Of a DNA stretch of 42,387 nt, positions 33,222 through 40,289 are shown piece after piece (positions within the stretch are counted from its first letter, which is position 1; each line of letters opens with the position of its first letter). Source of the DNA: a virus. The translations under genes were made by a program, and so were the position numbers. Where the stretch lies: positions 1 to 42,387 of the IMG/VR virus record IMGVR_UViG_3300012929_000031; one strand, given 5' to 3'. Under the pieces are notes generated by a model that was given only the letters and a program-made list of their open reading frames with translations, was not told the DNA's origin and searched no databases.

Positions 33222-35134
33222 CTCGGACTCCTGATTGCATCTCCACCTGGAACGTATGACAATAGACCTTGATTCAGTAACTTCGTGATCGTATTGTTGA
33301 TCTTGCCGGAAGAAAGATCCGGCCGCATTGTAAGTATATTCGCGATCAAAATTTCTAAGGATTGCCCTTCTTCCGCTGTCAGACCCGACTGACTCGCAAG
33401 CAAGCAAGCGATAGCATCTTCAGTCGATGCACTCGGCTTCTCGATCGGTTTCTCTTTCGGCACCGCGGCGGTCGGCACGTGCGTAACGATGGCGGATTCT
33501 TCCACGCCGTTTGGCCCGGTGCAGATTTGCGATTGCAGTCTGAACTGCCAGCTAACATTGTTGTCCCCGTCCCGCTGTTTGCTCAGCTCGACGATACGAA
33601 CCCCGCCGTCATCCATCGTCAGCTTAATCAGGGTGTCGGAATTGCCGCGTATGGAGCTGTTACCCCTCTCCTCACGGCTCGCATCTTTGCCGACGTGATG
33701 AACAAGAATCACAAGACCGCCAATTGCGGCAGCTAATCGCCGGCAGTTGCCGAGGACTATCCCCATATCCTTTGTAGCGTTCTCATCGCCTCCCATCATC
33801 GAGGCGGCAAGCGTATCGATCACGGCAACTTGCGCCCCGGTCGGCACGATTGCGTCGATCAGCGCTTGGGTGTCATAGTTGTCGAATAGGTTAGGAGCCT
33901 CGGAGATCACGTGTAGCGCGGGCGAGTCCGGGGTGAGCCTGTTTACCTGCTGATACGCGCGGAGCCGTTGGCGCACGCCTGCGGCCCCTTCGGCAAGCAC
34001 ATATAGCGCCGGGCCTTGCTCAGTGGTGAAGCCGTCATGACCATATGGAATGCCGCGCACGATCGCCATAAGGAGATCGATAATCATGAAAGATTTGCCG
34101 ACGGCCGGCGGGCCATAGATTACCGCAACGCCTTCGCGGGGGAGAATCTTATCGATGCGCCATCGGATACCCGGCGCATTGGCAAAATCCCACCCGTTCT
34201 TGACTTCAAATTTTCGACCCGGGGAGGGATCCGCGACAACGCCAACCGGCAATGGATCTTTGCCGAAGCCGAGCTTCGAAGCGTCGATCGACTTCGGGTT
34301 CTGCCACCCTAGGTCTTGCGCACGCTTGAAGATCGAGCGGAAGTCGCTGCGCGGCGTCGCGTGCTTGTGGTTGCGCCACCATATTTCTTCGTTCTCAAAG
34401 ATTGCGCGATTCGGCATCGCTTCGCGTTGGAGTGCGCTGTACTCGAAAAACAATTCGCGACCGATGCCACCAAGCGCGAGCAATGCATAACCGGTGTCCG
34501 ACCACCTCTCCCAGTCGCGGAGCATCTCAGGTGACATAAGAGCGCTGCGCAAATCGTTAAGTTGATCGGGCGTTATGTCGGATCGCAGCGGCTCAGATTT
34601 TTCCTGTTCGACTCGGTCATTCGCCGTGAGAATGTCAAGGAGCCACTTCGGGCAGTCTGCAATCGGTGCGGTCACATCTACGATCTCGTAACGCCCCTCC
34701 TCCTGCTTATTTTGCAGAAACGTCGTGTAGCTCGGCGGCGCGACCGTATAACCTGTGTCACCGCCGCGGACGTCTATTCCCTTCGGCAATGCGCCGGGGC
34801 TGTTCGTGATATGCGCAGGCGCGCGGAAATAATAATGCTGTCCGCCGGATGGAGTACGTACACGTAACGTGTACGGGTCGCCGTGTTGGACGACGAGTTC
34901 CGCCCAATTCTCAAGACCGTTCTTCTTCGGATCGATGTCAATGCGCAGACAGCCGAGCACGCCGATGTTAGCCGTCGGTTCCGCATCCCACCACGCCGTA
35001 ATCTGCGCGAGATCGCGCGTCGCCGACTTGATGCCGATGCCGCCTGGAGCTTTTTTATTCGGGGGGAGGGGGAAGACTGCTAGGCCATGCGCTTGCACAT
35101 ACCACAGCGCCCAATCTTTGAAGAGAGATGTCAT
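33218..35134 (-). CDS. primase-polymerase with RepA-like helicase domain
   Basis: The 638-residue product joins two domains. Residues 1-160 are an archaeo-eukaryotic primase-polymerase: DID motif at 66-68 (CLRIDIDPK), SGGQHYYF (96-103) with His100, and DVRGGDTGYTVAPPS. Residues about 320-520 are a RecA/RepA-like ATPase: Walker A GPPAVGKS (341-348), Walker B AVIDTLAAS, and VILVHHVGKD. The C-terminus is probably wHTH. It primes and unwinds DNA. An ATGA overlap links it to the upstream gene. Confidence 0.85.
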   Translation of the reverse strand: MTSLFKDWALWYVQAHGLAVFPLPPNKKAPGGIGIKSATRDLAQITAWWDAEPTANIGVLGCLRIDIDPKKNGLENWAELVVQHGDPYTLRVRTPSGGQHYYFRAPAHITNSPGALPKGIDVRGGDTGYTVAPPSYTTFLQNKQEEGRYEIVDVTAPIADCPKWLLDILTANDRVEQEKSEPLRSDITPDQLNDLRSALMSPEMLRDWERWSDTGYALLALGGIGRELFFEYSALQREAMPNRAIFENEEIWWRNHKHATPRSDFRSIFKRAQDLGWQNPKSIDASKLGFGKDPLPVGVVADPSPGRKFEVKNGWDFANAPGIRWRIDKILPREGVAVIYGPPAVGKSFMIIDLLMAIVRGIPYGHDGFTTEQGPALYVLAEGAAGVRQRLRAYQQVNRLTPDSPALHVISEAPNLFDNYDTQALIDAIVPTGAQVAVIDTLAASMMGGDENATKDMGIVLGNCRRLAAAIGGLVILVHHVGKDASREERGNSSIRGNSDTLIKLTMDDGGVRIVELSKQRDGDNNVSWQFRLQSQICTGPNGVEESAIVTHVPTAAVPKEKPIEKPSASTEDAIACLLASQSGLTAEEGQSLEILIANILTMRPDLSSGKINNTITKLLNQGLLSYVPGGDAIRSPR

Positions 35135-35508
35135 TCGTCTTTGTCATCGACCATCGCGCTAAAGAGCACTTTGCGTTGGTCTTTGCTGAGCTTCAATTGC
35201 GTACTGACGAATGTGCAGAGTTCCCACATTTGGTACTTCTCAAACGAGTTCGTGAAGATTAGATTCAGGTTGTCGCTCGCGCGGCGAACGATCAAATGCT
35301 TGTCGTCGGTGTATGGGTTGTGGCACGGTTCGAAGCCCAGCTCTGCGAGCTTGCCGGCGAGTTCATCGAAGCAATCGCTTTCGTTGACGTGTAACACCCA
35401 ATCCCAGTCAGACGCTTCAGTTGAGTCCCCGAAATATCGCGACCCCGTATGGAAGTGGTCGATGCCGCGAGAGGGCCCGAACAGGTGAGCAATTACATAT
35501 TGAATCAT
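35131..35508 (-). CDS. nucleotidyltransferase-like phage protein
   Basis: The 125-residue product follows a phage family with a nucleotidyltransferase-like fold: SDWDWVLHV (acidic residues), YTDDKHLIVRRASDNLNLIFTNS, and a helical end with LCTFVSTQLKLSKDQRKVLFSAM. The acidic pair could bind metal. AGGAAG precedes the ATG at 35508. It is coupled to the primase by overlap. Function unknown. Confidence 0.55.
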   Translation of the reverse strand: MIQYVIAHLFGPSRGIDHFHTGSRYFGDSTEASDWDWVLHVNESDCFDELAGKLAELGFEPCHNPYTDDKHLIVRRASDNLNLIFTNSFEKYQMWELCTFVSTQLKLSKDQRKVLFSAMVDDKDE

Positions 35509-35590
35509 GGGGGCTTCCTGTGGTTAAGCGAACAATGGCCCGCGGACTACGTTCTCGATGCCGAGCGAACAGTAGCCCATAGGACACGTT

Positions 35591-35794
35591 CTATGCAAGT
35601 TTTACTAACGTACGAAGCGCCGCCCGCGACCACTTCTGAAGGAGCTGTTGACGACAGCACTTTCGTATGCACGGCTCGTACCCCTGCATTCGTCTTACAT
35701 AGAAATAGTACTGGCGGCCGTCATCAAACGCCTGCTGCTCTCGTCGCGCACGAGCCAGCTCGTCGTGAGATAGCCTGTTATGTACTGGAGTCAT
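35591..35794 (-). CDS. small Arg-rich phage protein
   Basis: The 67-residue product (ATG 35794, or ATG 35800 two codons earlier) follows a tiny upstream ORF, sharing TGATG with its stop. It has HDELARARREQQAFDDG, then YYFYVRR and a cluster of Cys and basic residues (IRKCCRQQLLQKW). An 82-bp gap precedes the next gene. Not recognised. Confidence 0.4.
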   Translation of the reverse strand: MTPVHNRLSHDELARARREQQAFDDGRQYYFYVRRMQGYEPCIRKCCRQQLLQKWSRAALRTLVKLA

Positions 35795-35856
35795 CACCAT
35801 CTTCGCCCATTTTGGCGTACCCGGTCAATCGTACGAGGCGCTCTGTACTCTTTCAT
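35794..35856 (-). CDS. possible 20-residue ORF
   Basis: A 20-codon ORF (MKEYRAPRTIDRVRQNGRRW) lies between two genes and is joined to both by stop-start overlaps: ATGA with the coiled-coil gene and TGATG with the next. Such coupling is unlikely by chance, but the ORF is very short. It may instead be the start of one gene that has been shifted out of frame. Confidence 0.25.
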   Translation of the reverse strand: MKEYRAPRTIDRVRQNGRRW

Positions 35857-36188
35857 AGGATGGATGCCGGCATGTGGCTCCATTCTTCTAAAGCCCCGAA
35901 CGCATCGCAGCGCTCCGGCTCCCATGAAACTTCTTCGTGATCCGCATCTACAATAATTTGATCCGGAGTAAGGGGTAAAAGTTGCAACGCTTCGCGCGCC
36001 GCGGCAAGTTGGGTTTTTAAGTCATCATTTTCTTTACGCGTCGCATCCACCGCCCGCACCAAGTCTTGCCCGGCGGACCGCAGTAGATCGATCGTGACTC
36101 GATCCTCGGCTACAGTCTTCGCCAGTTTCTCCACCGTCGCTTTGAGAACGGTATTGTTCAACATTACATGCGCTTTACTTTTGTTCAT
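35853..36188 (-). CDS. coiled-coil phage protein
   Basis: The 111-residue product has a long charged helix with heptad-like hydrophobic spacing (VLKATVEKLAKTVAEDRVTIDLLRSAGQDLVRAVDATRKE) and an acidic C-terminal part ending WSHMPASIL. It resembles small coiled-coil proteins in phages. Start ATG 36188 overlaps the preceding tiny ORF by 14 bp. Confidence 0.6.
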   Translation of the reverse strand: MNKSKAHVMLNNTVLKATVEKLAKTVAEDRVTIDLLRSAGQDLVRAVDATRKENDDLKTQLAAAREALQLLPLTPDQIIVDADHEEVSWEPERCDAFGALEEWSHMPASIL

Positions 36189-36273
36189 GCCATATATTCC
36201 AGATTGCTAACCAACTGCCCGCGACGAACAGATACATGTCCATCGTCATCATAAGTTCGAATACGAGTCTCAT
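36175..36273 (-). CDS. tiny membrane protein after metzincin
   Basis: The 32-residue ORF overlaps the metzincin stop by 4 bp (ATGA). It is hydrophobic in the middle (MYLFVAGSWLAIWNIW) with a polar end HEQK. It may partner the membrane-anchored protease. The longer frame to 36507 is ignored because it runs inside the protease gene. Confidence 0.45.
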   Translation of the reverse strand: MRLVFELMMTMDMYLFVAGSWLAIWNIWHEQK

Positions 36274-37037
36274 AACCGCCCCCGCGCCCACATGTAGAAA
36301 GCGAATATCGCAAGCACGAACAGAATCGTCCAGTCCACCGCGCCACCTCCAGCTTTTTGCAGAGGGGAAGGGGGTATCGGTGAGGCTGTCAGACATGGAG
36401 CATCTCGAATAGCCGCGCGCATGATGTCCAAGCTGCATTGAGAGAACGTCGACCCATCGAACCCTACGGCCTGCATAAGGAACCCCGTCGGCGGTGTCGT
36501 CTCGCATTCATCCACGCCATCATGCGGCACACCAAATATATGCGCCATCTCATGCGCTATAACCATTAAATCGATCTCGTCAGTGGTGAGAGAGATAACG
36601 GCTATGGCATCTCGGGTACAGAGGGACCCAATATTTGCATACCCGTACACTTCAGTGCTGCCGATGGTTAACTCTTTATCGGTAAAGAACAGTGTAACTG
36701 CGGAGTTGTCTTTCTTAGGTCGCTTGCGGTTCTTTTCAATCGCTCGGTTGTCACCGCGGACAGCGCGAATTTCTACAGACGTCACAATTGCTTGCAGTGG
36801 GACTTGGTCGCGGTAAATTATAACGACGTTGTTAAGGATCGTATCGACTCGCATGCGTGCCGCCGCTTCGCCAACCTGCGCAACGTAAGTGTTGTCGATG
36901 ACCGCCGAAATAGTTAAGACTGGGGGAGGAGTGTCGGCGCGGGCTGACTCCATAAAGAGCAACACCATCGCCGCAATAGCCGCGCCGAGAAGGACGGTGC
37001 ATGCGCGAAAAAGAAATTCTTCGAGTTTAGGATTCAC
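36270..37037 (-). CDS. membrane-anchored M12B-like zinc metalloprotease (metzincin)
   Basis: The 255-residue product has an N-terminal membrane/signal segment (VLLGAAIAAMVLLFME followed by SARAD), an extracytoplasmic domain, and a C-terminal membrane segment (TILFVLAIFAFYMW) at the end. The active site is HEMAHIFGVPHD (His162, Glu163, His166, Gly169, His172, Asp173) with a Met-turn GFLM (Met188). Later it has FSQCSLDIM and a terminal Cys215, as in ADAM/reprolysin-like M12B enzymes. It would cleave proteins in the periplasm or at the surface. GTG start overlaps the preceding gene by 11 bp. Confidence 0.75.
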   Translation of the reverse strand: MNPKLEEFLFRACTVLLGAAIAAMVLLFMESARADTPPPVLTISAVIDNTYVAQVGEAAARMRVDTILNNVVIIYRDQVPLQAIVTSVEIRAVRGDNRAIEKNRKRPKKDNSAVTLFFTDKELTIGSTEVYGYANIGSLCTRDAIAVISLTTDEIDLMVIAHEMAHIFGVPHDGVDECETTPPTGFLMQAVGFDGSTFSQCSLDIMRAAIRDAPCLTASPIPPSPLQKAGGGAVDWTILFVLAIFAFYMWARGRL

Positions 37038-37218
37038 GGTTGTTACTCTCGGGGGTTACTGTTGAGGGCTCGCCGTCGATTGACAAGTAAACTCCGTCAT
37101 CCGCGCGATCCCACAACCGTACAATAGAGCCATCATCGAACTGCATGATGATCCCTCCATCAGTATCTTGGTCGACCCATACAAGCATTTTACCCTGCAA
37201 ATCGCGAAAGGTTTTCAT
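37027..37218 (-). CDS. small acidic phage protein
   Basis: The 63-residue product is a small beta protein (KMLVWVDQDTDGGIIMQFDDGSIVRLWDRADDGVYLS), with a GAGG about ten bases before ATG. It looks like one of the short beta-fold phage proteins with two similar D-G-G strands. Function unknown. Confidence 0.55.
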   Translation of the reverse strand: MKTFRDLQGKMLVWVDQDTDGGIIMQFDDGSIVRLWDRADDGVYLSIDGEPSTVTPESNNRES

Positions 37219-37230
37219 AGCGAGATACCC

Positions 37231-37431
37231 TCAGTTCAAACAGTTTTCGTCATCATCTTCCGATTCCGCCGGCACATCTTGAACGTCAGATCCGCAATAG
37301 GCGCAAACGATAAACGAATGCTTTTCCGTTAGGCGCATACCGAAATGAATCGATGTCAGAGAGTCGTGGTCCAGCATAGTCCACAACTCCTCAATGAGGA
37401 TATCGCACTCGGGGCAATAGTACTGCTTCAT
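37231..37431 (-). CDS. small zinc-ribbon protein
   Basis: The 66-residue product has CPEC near residue 6 and CAYC near residue 44, a zinc-ribbon arrangement, and an acidic end (ESEDDDEN). ATG 37431 overlaps the preceding stop by 4 bp, so the longer frame to 37467 is not used. A regulatory or structural role is possible; not recognised by name. Confidence 0.6.
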   Translation of the reverse strand: MKQYYCPECDILIEELWTMLDHDSLTSIHFGMRLTEKHSFIVCAYCGSDVQDVPAESEDDDENCLN

Positions 37432-37559
37432 CGAGGCATCGCGCAAAGGTAGTCCTTCGCCCCGCACTTGCAGCGTTCGATCACGTGGACGACATCACCG
37501 TCCCATAGGCGTTGCATGCGCCAAGCGTGCCAGCCGAAGAAGCAGAGGATTTTACGCAT
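37428..37559 (-). CDS. small Cys-rich phage protein (DUF1660-like)
   Basis: The 43-residue ORF (RKILCFFGWHAWRMQ, then ERCKCGAK and YLCAM) resembles the short DUF1660-type prophage proteins, with Cys and His for zinc. ATG 37559 is preceded by GGAGTTAAAATTTT, and the stop overlaps the next ATG by 4 bp. Confidence 0.5.
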   Translation of the reverse strand: MRKILCFFGWHAWRMQRLWDGDVVHVIERCKCGAKDYLCAMPR

Positions 37560-37565
37560 AAAATT

Positions 37566-37802
37566 TTAACTCCGGAAGGGAATGACCTCGGCCCCATGCT
37601 GGCCGATGACCCCACAACCTTGAATCCAAGCGCAGGCACCCGTGTTGTACTCCAATTGCATGCAGGGGGTTCTAAACATCTTCGGCGGATACGCTTTAAA
37701 ATGATTCAGCGTGCGAAATGACGGCACATGAGAGTGCCCGAGTATGCGCCGGTCGATGGGGCGCGGCGATATCTTGCGTAGATGTGACTGCGAATAGCTC
37801 AC
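37566..37802 (-). CDS. small phage protein, unknown
   Basis: The 78-residue product starts with GTG inside the preceding stop (GTGA). It is basic at the start and has cysteines and aromatic residues in MFRTPCMQLEYNTGACAWIQGCGVIGQHGAEV. Not recognised. Confidence 0.45.
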   Translation of the reverse strand: MSYSQSHLRKISPRPIDRRILGHSHVPSFRTLNHFKAYPPKMFRTPCMQLEYNTGACAWIQGCGVIGQHGAEVIPFRS

Positions 37803-38020
37803 GAAATTTTAAATCCAGGGAGGGGGTGCGGAGCGCCGCAGTTATGTAGGAAGCGTTTGCGGTCAAATGCTTGACTCTGCAACTGAAACGCATCGGCAAG
37901 CGATACGCAACATTTCCACCATTGGCGATAGCTGGCCTCGTCTACAAACTCCTTCTCACCAAGCGAATCAATCATTGCGGCCGCCACTACTTCGAAGTCA
38001 AGTCGTCTCATTGGTTTCAT
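37799..38020 (-). CDS. small phage protein, unknown
   Basis: The 73-residue product is helical and acidic (LDFEVVAAAMIDSLGEKEFVDEASYRQWWKCC), ending FDRKRFLHNCGAPHPLPG. The last codons are part of the repeated G-rich motif at 37804-37826. Overlaps of 4 bp at both ends. Not recognised. Confidence 0.5.
   Translation of the reverse strand: MKPMRRLDFEVVAAAMIDSLGEKEFVDEASYRQWWKCCVSLADAFQLQSQAFDRKRFLHNCGAPHPLPGFKIS
37804..37826. repeat. dispersed A/T plus G-rich motif, copy 1
   Basis: Plus strand: AAATTTTAAATCC followed by AGGGAGGGGG. It spans the last codons of the gene at 37799. Two other near copies lie at 38461 and 38993. Confidence 0.5.
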
Positions 38021-38208
38021 CCTTTAAGTTTATCGTGTTGCCTCGCTTTCCCGAGCCATCCGGCAAGGAAGCACAGCCACCCATAGCGCAACGTGGCCGC
38101 ATCATTCGTGCCGGGTGCGGCGTATAAGAGTCTACCTGATACCGCCGTTGAAGCGACAAATGCAGACCAAGCCGCGCCATGCTTTTGCGTTTCGGGTTGT
38201 ACATTCAT
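38017..38208 (-). CDS. small phage protein, possible membrane segment
   Basis: The 63-residue product overlaps both neighbours by 4 bp (ATGA). It has AAWSAFVASTAVSGRLLYAAPG and RYGWLCFLAGWLG, the latter a weak hydrophobic segment, then a basic tail. Function unknown. Confidence 0.45.
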   Translation of the reverse strand: MNVQPETQKHGAAWSAFVASTAVSGRLLYAAPGTNDAATLRYGWLCFLAGWLGKARQHDKLKG

Positions 38209-38495
38209 TTCCCTTCCGCCAGTGCAATCGCTGAGCGTAATTCATACCGCAACGCATCGTCGCAAATACTATCATCGGCTAGCGCGCCGCGACACGCTTC
38301 CAACAGACGCGGCGCGGCGGCAAACATCCGGGCATTACGCTGCGCTTGGGCGTCGCTGATGCCGTCGGCATAACAATATGCAACCAGCATGTCGCGAATA
38401 TTTCCTCGACGTTTGCCGATAGTGCGATAGATGTATCGGCCGCAGACTTTCAACACCGGCAAATTTTTAACCGGGGGAGGGGGTGCCTTGCTCAT
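38205..38495 (-). CDS. small phage protein with NARxxAAAPxLLEA motif
   Basis: The 96-residue product has the phage pattern QRNARMFAAAPRLLEACRGAL, common at the end of small ead/Ea22-type phage proteins. Its first codons include the repeated C-rich motif (PPPPVKNL). Start overlaps the preceding stop. Function unknown. Confidence 0.55.
   Translation of the reverse strand: MSKAPPPPVKNLPVLKVCGRYIYRTIGKRRGNIRDMLVAYCYADGISDAQAQRNARMFAAAPRLLEACRGALADDSICDDALRYELRSAIALAEGK
38461..38483. repeat. dispersed A/T plus G-rich motif, copy 2
   Basis: Plus strand: AAATTTTTAACCG then GGGGAGGGGG. It encodes PPPPVKNL at the start of the gene 38205-38495, in a different frame from copy 1. Confidence 0.5.
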
Positions 38496-38917
38496 GGTTT
38501 ATCTCGTATACAGGGAAGTAGGGGCCATATGTCGCGCAGTGTGGCGGGCGAGAATTGAGTCGCTTTGCCGGCATTGCGTTCGGCCATGATGAAGCCCGGC
38601 CCGTTGTCGTGGCGAGCGCCTAAGACGTGCGCTATCTCATGCGCCAGCACCAACGCATCGTCCGGGCGATGCTCTAGGTGTACGATGACTTGGGCACTGT
38701 CGCAAATGGTGCCGGTCGATATGCCGCGATAGTCCCAGGGATCGCCGTACAGCCGTCGATCGGTCAGCACTACGAGCACATGCGTCATCCGCGGCGTCGA
38801 CTGCATTATGCTCAATAGGTCCATTGTGTCGCGGAATGGCGAAACATATGGGTCGAGTCGATCTATACGCAGAGTGACGCCCAACTGTTGCGTATAGGCG
38901 CTTGCGGCCTGCGTCAA
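38492..38917 (-). CDS. second metzincin-like metalloprotease domain
   Basis: The 141-residue product, from TTG 38917, contains LAHEIAHVLGARHDNGPGFIMAE: HExxHxxGxxHD (His93, Glu94, His97, Gly100, His103, Asp104) with Met-turn FIM (Met111), then FSPATLRDI and LLPCI, paralogous in layout to the protease at 36270-37037. It has no signal itself; a hydrophobic 21-residue ORF overlaps its start (38914-38979). Either they are expressed by coupling or by -1 frameshift, or the gene is a broken one. Confidence 0.6.
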   Translation of the reverse strand: MTQAASAYTQQLGVTLRIDRLDPYVSPFRDTMDLLSIMQSTPRMTHVLVVLTDRRLYGDPWDYRGISTGTICDSAQVIVHLEHRPDDALVLAHEIAHVLGARHDNGPGFIMAERNAGKATQFSPATLRDIWPLLPCIRDKP

Positions 38918-38979
38918 TGCGCCGCTATCGAGTCATTTGCCGCAATGGTGAGCGTAAGGATAAGTGCTTCGAGGCTCAT
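38914..38979 (-). CDS. 21-residue hydrophobic ORF before metzincin 2
   Basis: The ORF MSLEALILTLTIAANDSIAA continues with H then stop, and aligns with the segment VLTISAVIDNTYVAQ of the first metzincin. The stop shares TTGA with the TTG of the next gene, and a -1 shift at CAT-T would join the frames. So it is probably the true N-terminus of the second protease. It is too short for a separate protein with a role. Confidence 0.35.
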   Translation of the reverse strand: MSLEALILTLTIAANDSIAAH

Positions 38980-38992
38980 GTCTCTTTGCTCC

Positions 38993-39013
38993 AAATTTTT
39001 GATCGGGGGAGGG
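38993..39013. repeat. dispersed A/T plus G-rich motif, copy 3
   Basis: Plus strand: AAATTTTTGATCG then GGGGAGGG. It is noncoding, between the stop of 39014-39340 and the small ORF at 38914. A weaker version lies at 35051-35072 in the primase gene. Confidence 0.5.
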
Positions 39014-39340
39014 CTAAAGTTGCGGGCCGTAAAATCCGTACCCGTACTCTCTCGCGATAGCGCGACTGAGCGCGCGCATGGTCGCGATTCGCACCCGCTT
39101 CGGCCGCGCCGCGTATGCTGCGTCCGAATAACTCGTGACACGTGCGGCTAATCTGCGCAATTTGTTTTTCACGTTGTCGGGGAAATGCTCACGGACACAC
39201 CCGCTAATAGGTGGTCCGTGATTGCCGAATTGTCCGAGTGCTTGCGCGGCTAGCGCATCGTGGTCGCGCGACAATCTACACGCGCGCCGAAAGTAGCGTT
39301 GTGCCACCTGTAAATCGCTACGAAAAAGTAGGTTACTCAC
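39014..39340 (-). CDS. small basic phage protein
   Basis: The 108-residue product starts with GTG and has QRYFRRACRLSRDHDALAAQALGQFGNHGPPISG and VKNKLRRLAARV, both basic and helical. No motif recognised. It lies 3 bp after the preceding stop and is followed by the repeated G-rich motif in the gap. Confidence 0.45.
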   Translation of the reverse strand: MSNLLFRSDLQVAQRYFRRACRLSRDHDALAAQALGQFGNHGPPISGCVREHFPDNVKNKLRRLAARVTSYSDAAYAARPKRVRIATMRALSRAIAREYGYGFYGPQL

Positions 39341-39343
39341 GGC

Positions 39344-39532
39344 TCAATCCTCGACAATGGTTGCACATAAGGTGCCCACATTGTTTCCGTTGATATCGGA
39401 AACGGTAAAACAATCGCACCCGTTCTCGATGCGGTTCGCCACTTCGCGCATAATTCGAACCACTTCTGCGCGGGCGTATACTGCTACTAATGCGGCGTTG
39501 CCGCCTCCGATGCGCAGGACTATTTCGGTACT
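39344..39532 (-). CDS. small phage protein, unknown
   Basis: The 62-residue product begins with GTG 39532, inside the preceding stop (GTGA). It has STEIVLRIGGGNAALVAVYARAEVVRIMREVANRIENGC and TVSDINGNNVGTL. The pattern is alpha/beta. Not recognised. Confidence 0.45.
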   Translation of the reverse strand, partial: STEIVLRIGGGNAALVAVYARAEVVRIMREVANRIENGCDCFTVSDINGNNVGTLCATIVED

Positions 39533-39615
39533 CACGACACACACGCGATTGCTAACAGTGTGATCGTCGTCACACAGTGGGCAAATTCAAAAACACTTTT
39601 GATGATTTCTCTCAT
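39529..39615 (-). CDS. tiny membrane ORF with repeated leader
   Basis: The 28-residue ORF (MREIIKSVFEFAHCV then TTITLLAIACV) follows copy A of the repeated ribosome leader. It contains one membrane-like segment. Its stop overlaps the next GTG by 4 bp. The combination of leader and coupling suggests it is real. Confidence 0.45.
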
Positions 39616-39645
39616 GGCTCTTAACTCCTAATGCGTCGGGATTAA
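39614..39645 (-). promoter_or_regulatory. repeated ribosome leader, copy A
   Basis: Minus-strand leader with CGCATTAGGAGTTAAGAGCC just before the ATG of the 28-residue ORF; AGGAG is nine bases from the ATG. Identical apart from one base to copy D over 32 nt. Confidence 0.7.
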
Positions 39646-39995
39646 ATTTTTGATAGCGCGCGACGCACTTGCGCCTCGCCAGGGATCGGTATGCTGCGGG
39701 CAAAGCGATCCACTAATGCGAGTACGGCTTTGCCGCTTGGCTTGTAGCTCCCGCAAAAAGGCGGCAAAAAAGGGCCGGCCAATCCGAGGCGCGCACAATC
39801 AGGCTCGATATCGGTAAATCGGATACGCCAAAAGTTACGTGCCGCTTGATCGGCGAGCCAAGTTAGCACGTAAACCCCGCCCCACGCCGGCCCATGTTTA
39901 ATCGATCCGCAAATAGCACGCGCGGACATGGCGTGATGTATAGCGATGCACTGGCCGCCTACTATTGCGTAACAAGATCTTGATTTTGGTTGCAT
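39642..39995 (-). CDS. small phage protein, unknown
   Basis: The 117-residue product begins after copy B of the leader. It has SCYAIVGGQCIAIHHAMSARAICG and WGGVYVLTWLADQAARNFWRIRFTDIEPDCARLGL, with several Cys and a basic end. Not recognised. Confidence 0.5.
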   Translation of the reverse strand: MQPKSRSCYAIVGGQCIAIHHAMSARAICGSIKHGPAWGGVYVLTWLADQAARNFWRIRFTDIEPDCARLGLAGPFLPPFCGSYKPSGKAVLALVDRFARSIPIPGEAQVRRALSKI

Positions 39996-40015
39996 GGCTC
40001 TTAACTCCTAATGCG
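39994..40015 (-). promoter_or_regulatory. repeated ribosome leader, copy B
   Basis: The same leader, CGCATTAGGAGTTAAGAGCC, precedes the ATG of the gene at 39642-39995. The match ends at CGC; the upstream bases differ from copies A and D. Confidence 0.7.
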
Positions 40016-40029
40016 GATTTGATGAGGCG

Positions 40030-40242
40030 CTATGATGCGCGCGGAGAAACACAAAAACAAGAGACGTGCGTCACAATTTGGCCGCGCGGATACGAACTAG
40101 TGGAATATGTAATATCGTCCAATAACCCAATCATGCTTGCGCGCTCGCCGCTGGCGCACGGTATCCCATCGACTACTAGTATGTACGTGCCCGCGCCTAT
40201 CGTAGGCTTACGACGATCCACATGCAGGATTACGCGCTGCAT
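40030..40242 (-). CDS. small phage protein, start uncertain
   Basis: The 70-residue product (ATG 40242) has RVILHVDRRKPTIGAGTYILVVDGIPCASG and ends with CFCVSPRAS. The same frame is open upstream past the leader copy C at 40273, whose start codon position reads ATA instead of ATG. So the natural start may be lost. Function unknown. Confidence 0.4.
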   Translation of the reverse strand: MQRVILHVDRRKPTIGAGTYILVVDGIPCASGERASMIGLLDDITYSTSSYPRGQIVTHVSCFCVSPRAS

Positions 40243-40272
40243 CGCAATTGAGTAGCCGCGCGCATCATACGT

Positions 40273-40289
40273 ATAGCTCTTAACTCCTA
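40273..40289 (-). promoter_or_regulatory. repeated ribosome leader, partial copy C
   Basis: The core TAGGAGTTAAGAGC is present, but the expected ATG is replaced by ATA. The next ORF begins 30 nt later at 40242. Confidence 0.55.

Noticed and set aside
35449-35940. 163-residue plus-strand ORF
   Set aside because: Runs against a coupled minus-strand gene chain and has no recognisable feature.
36175-36507. 110-residue ORF overlapping the first metzincin
   Set aside because: Most of it is the protease gene in another frame; only the last 32 codons have a coupled start.
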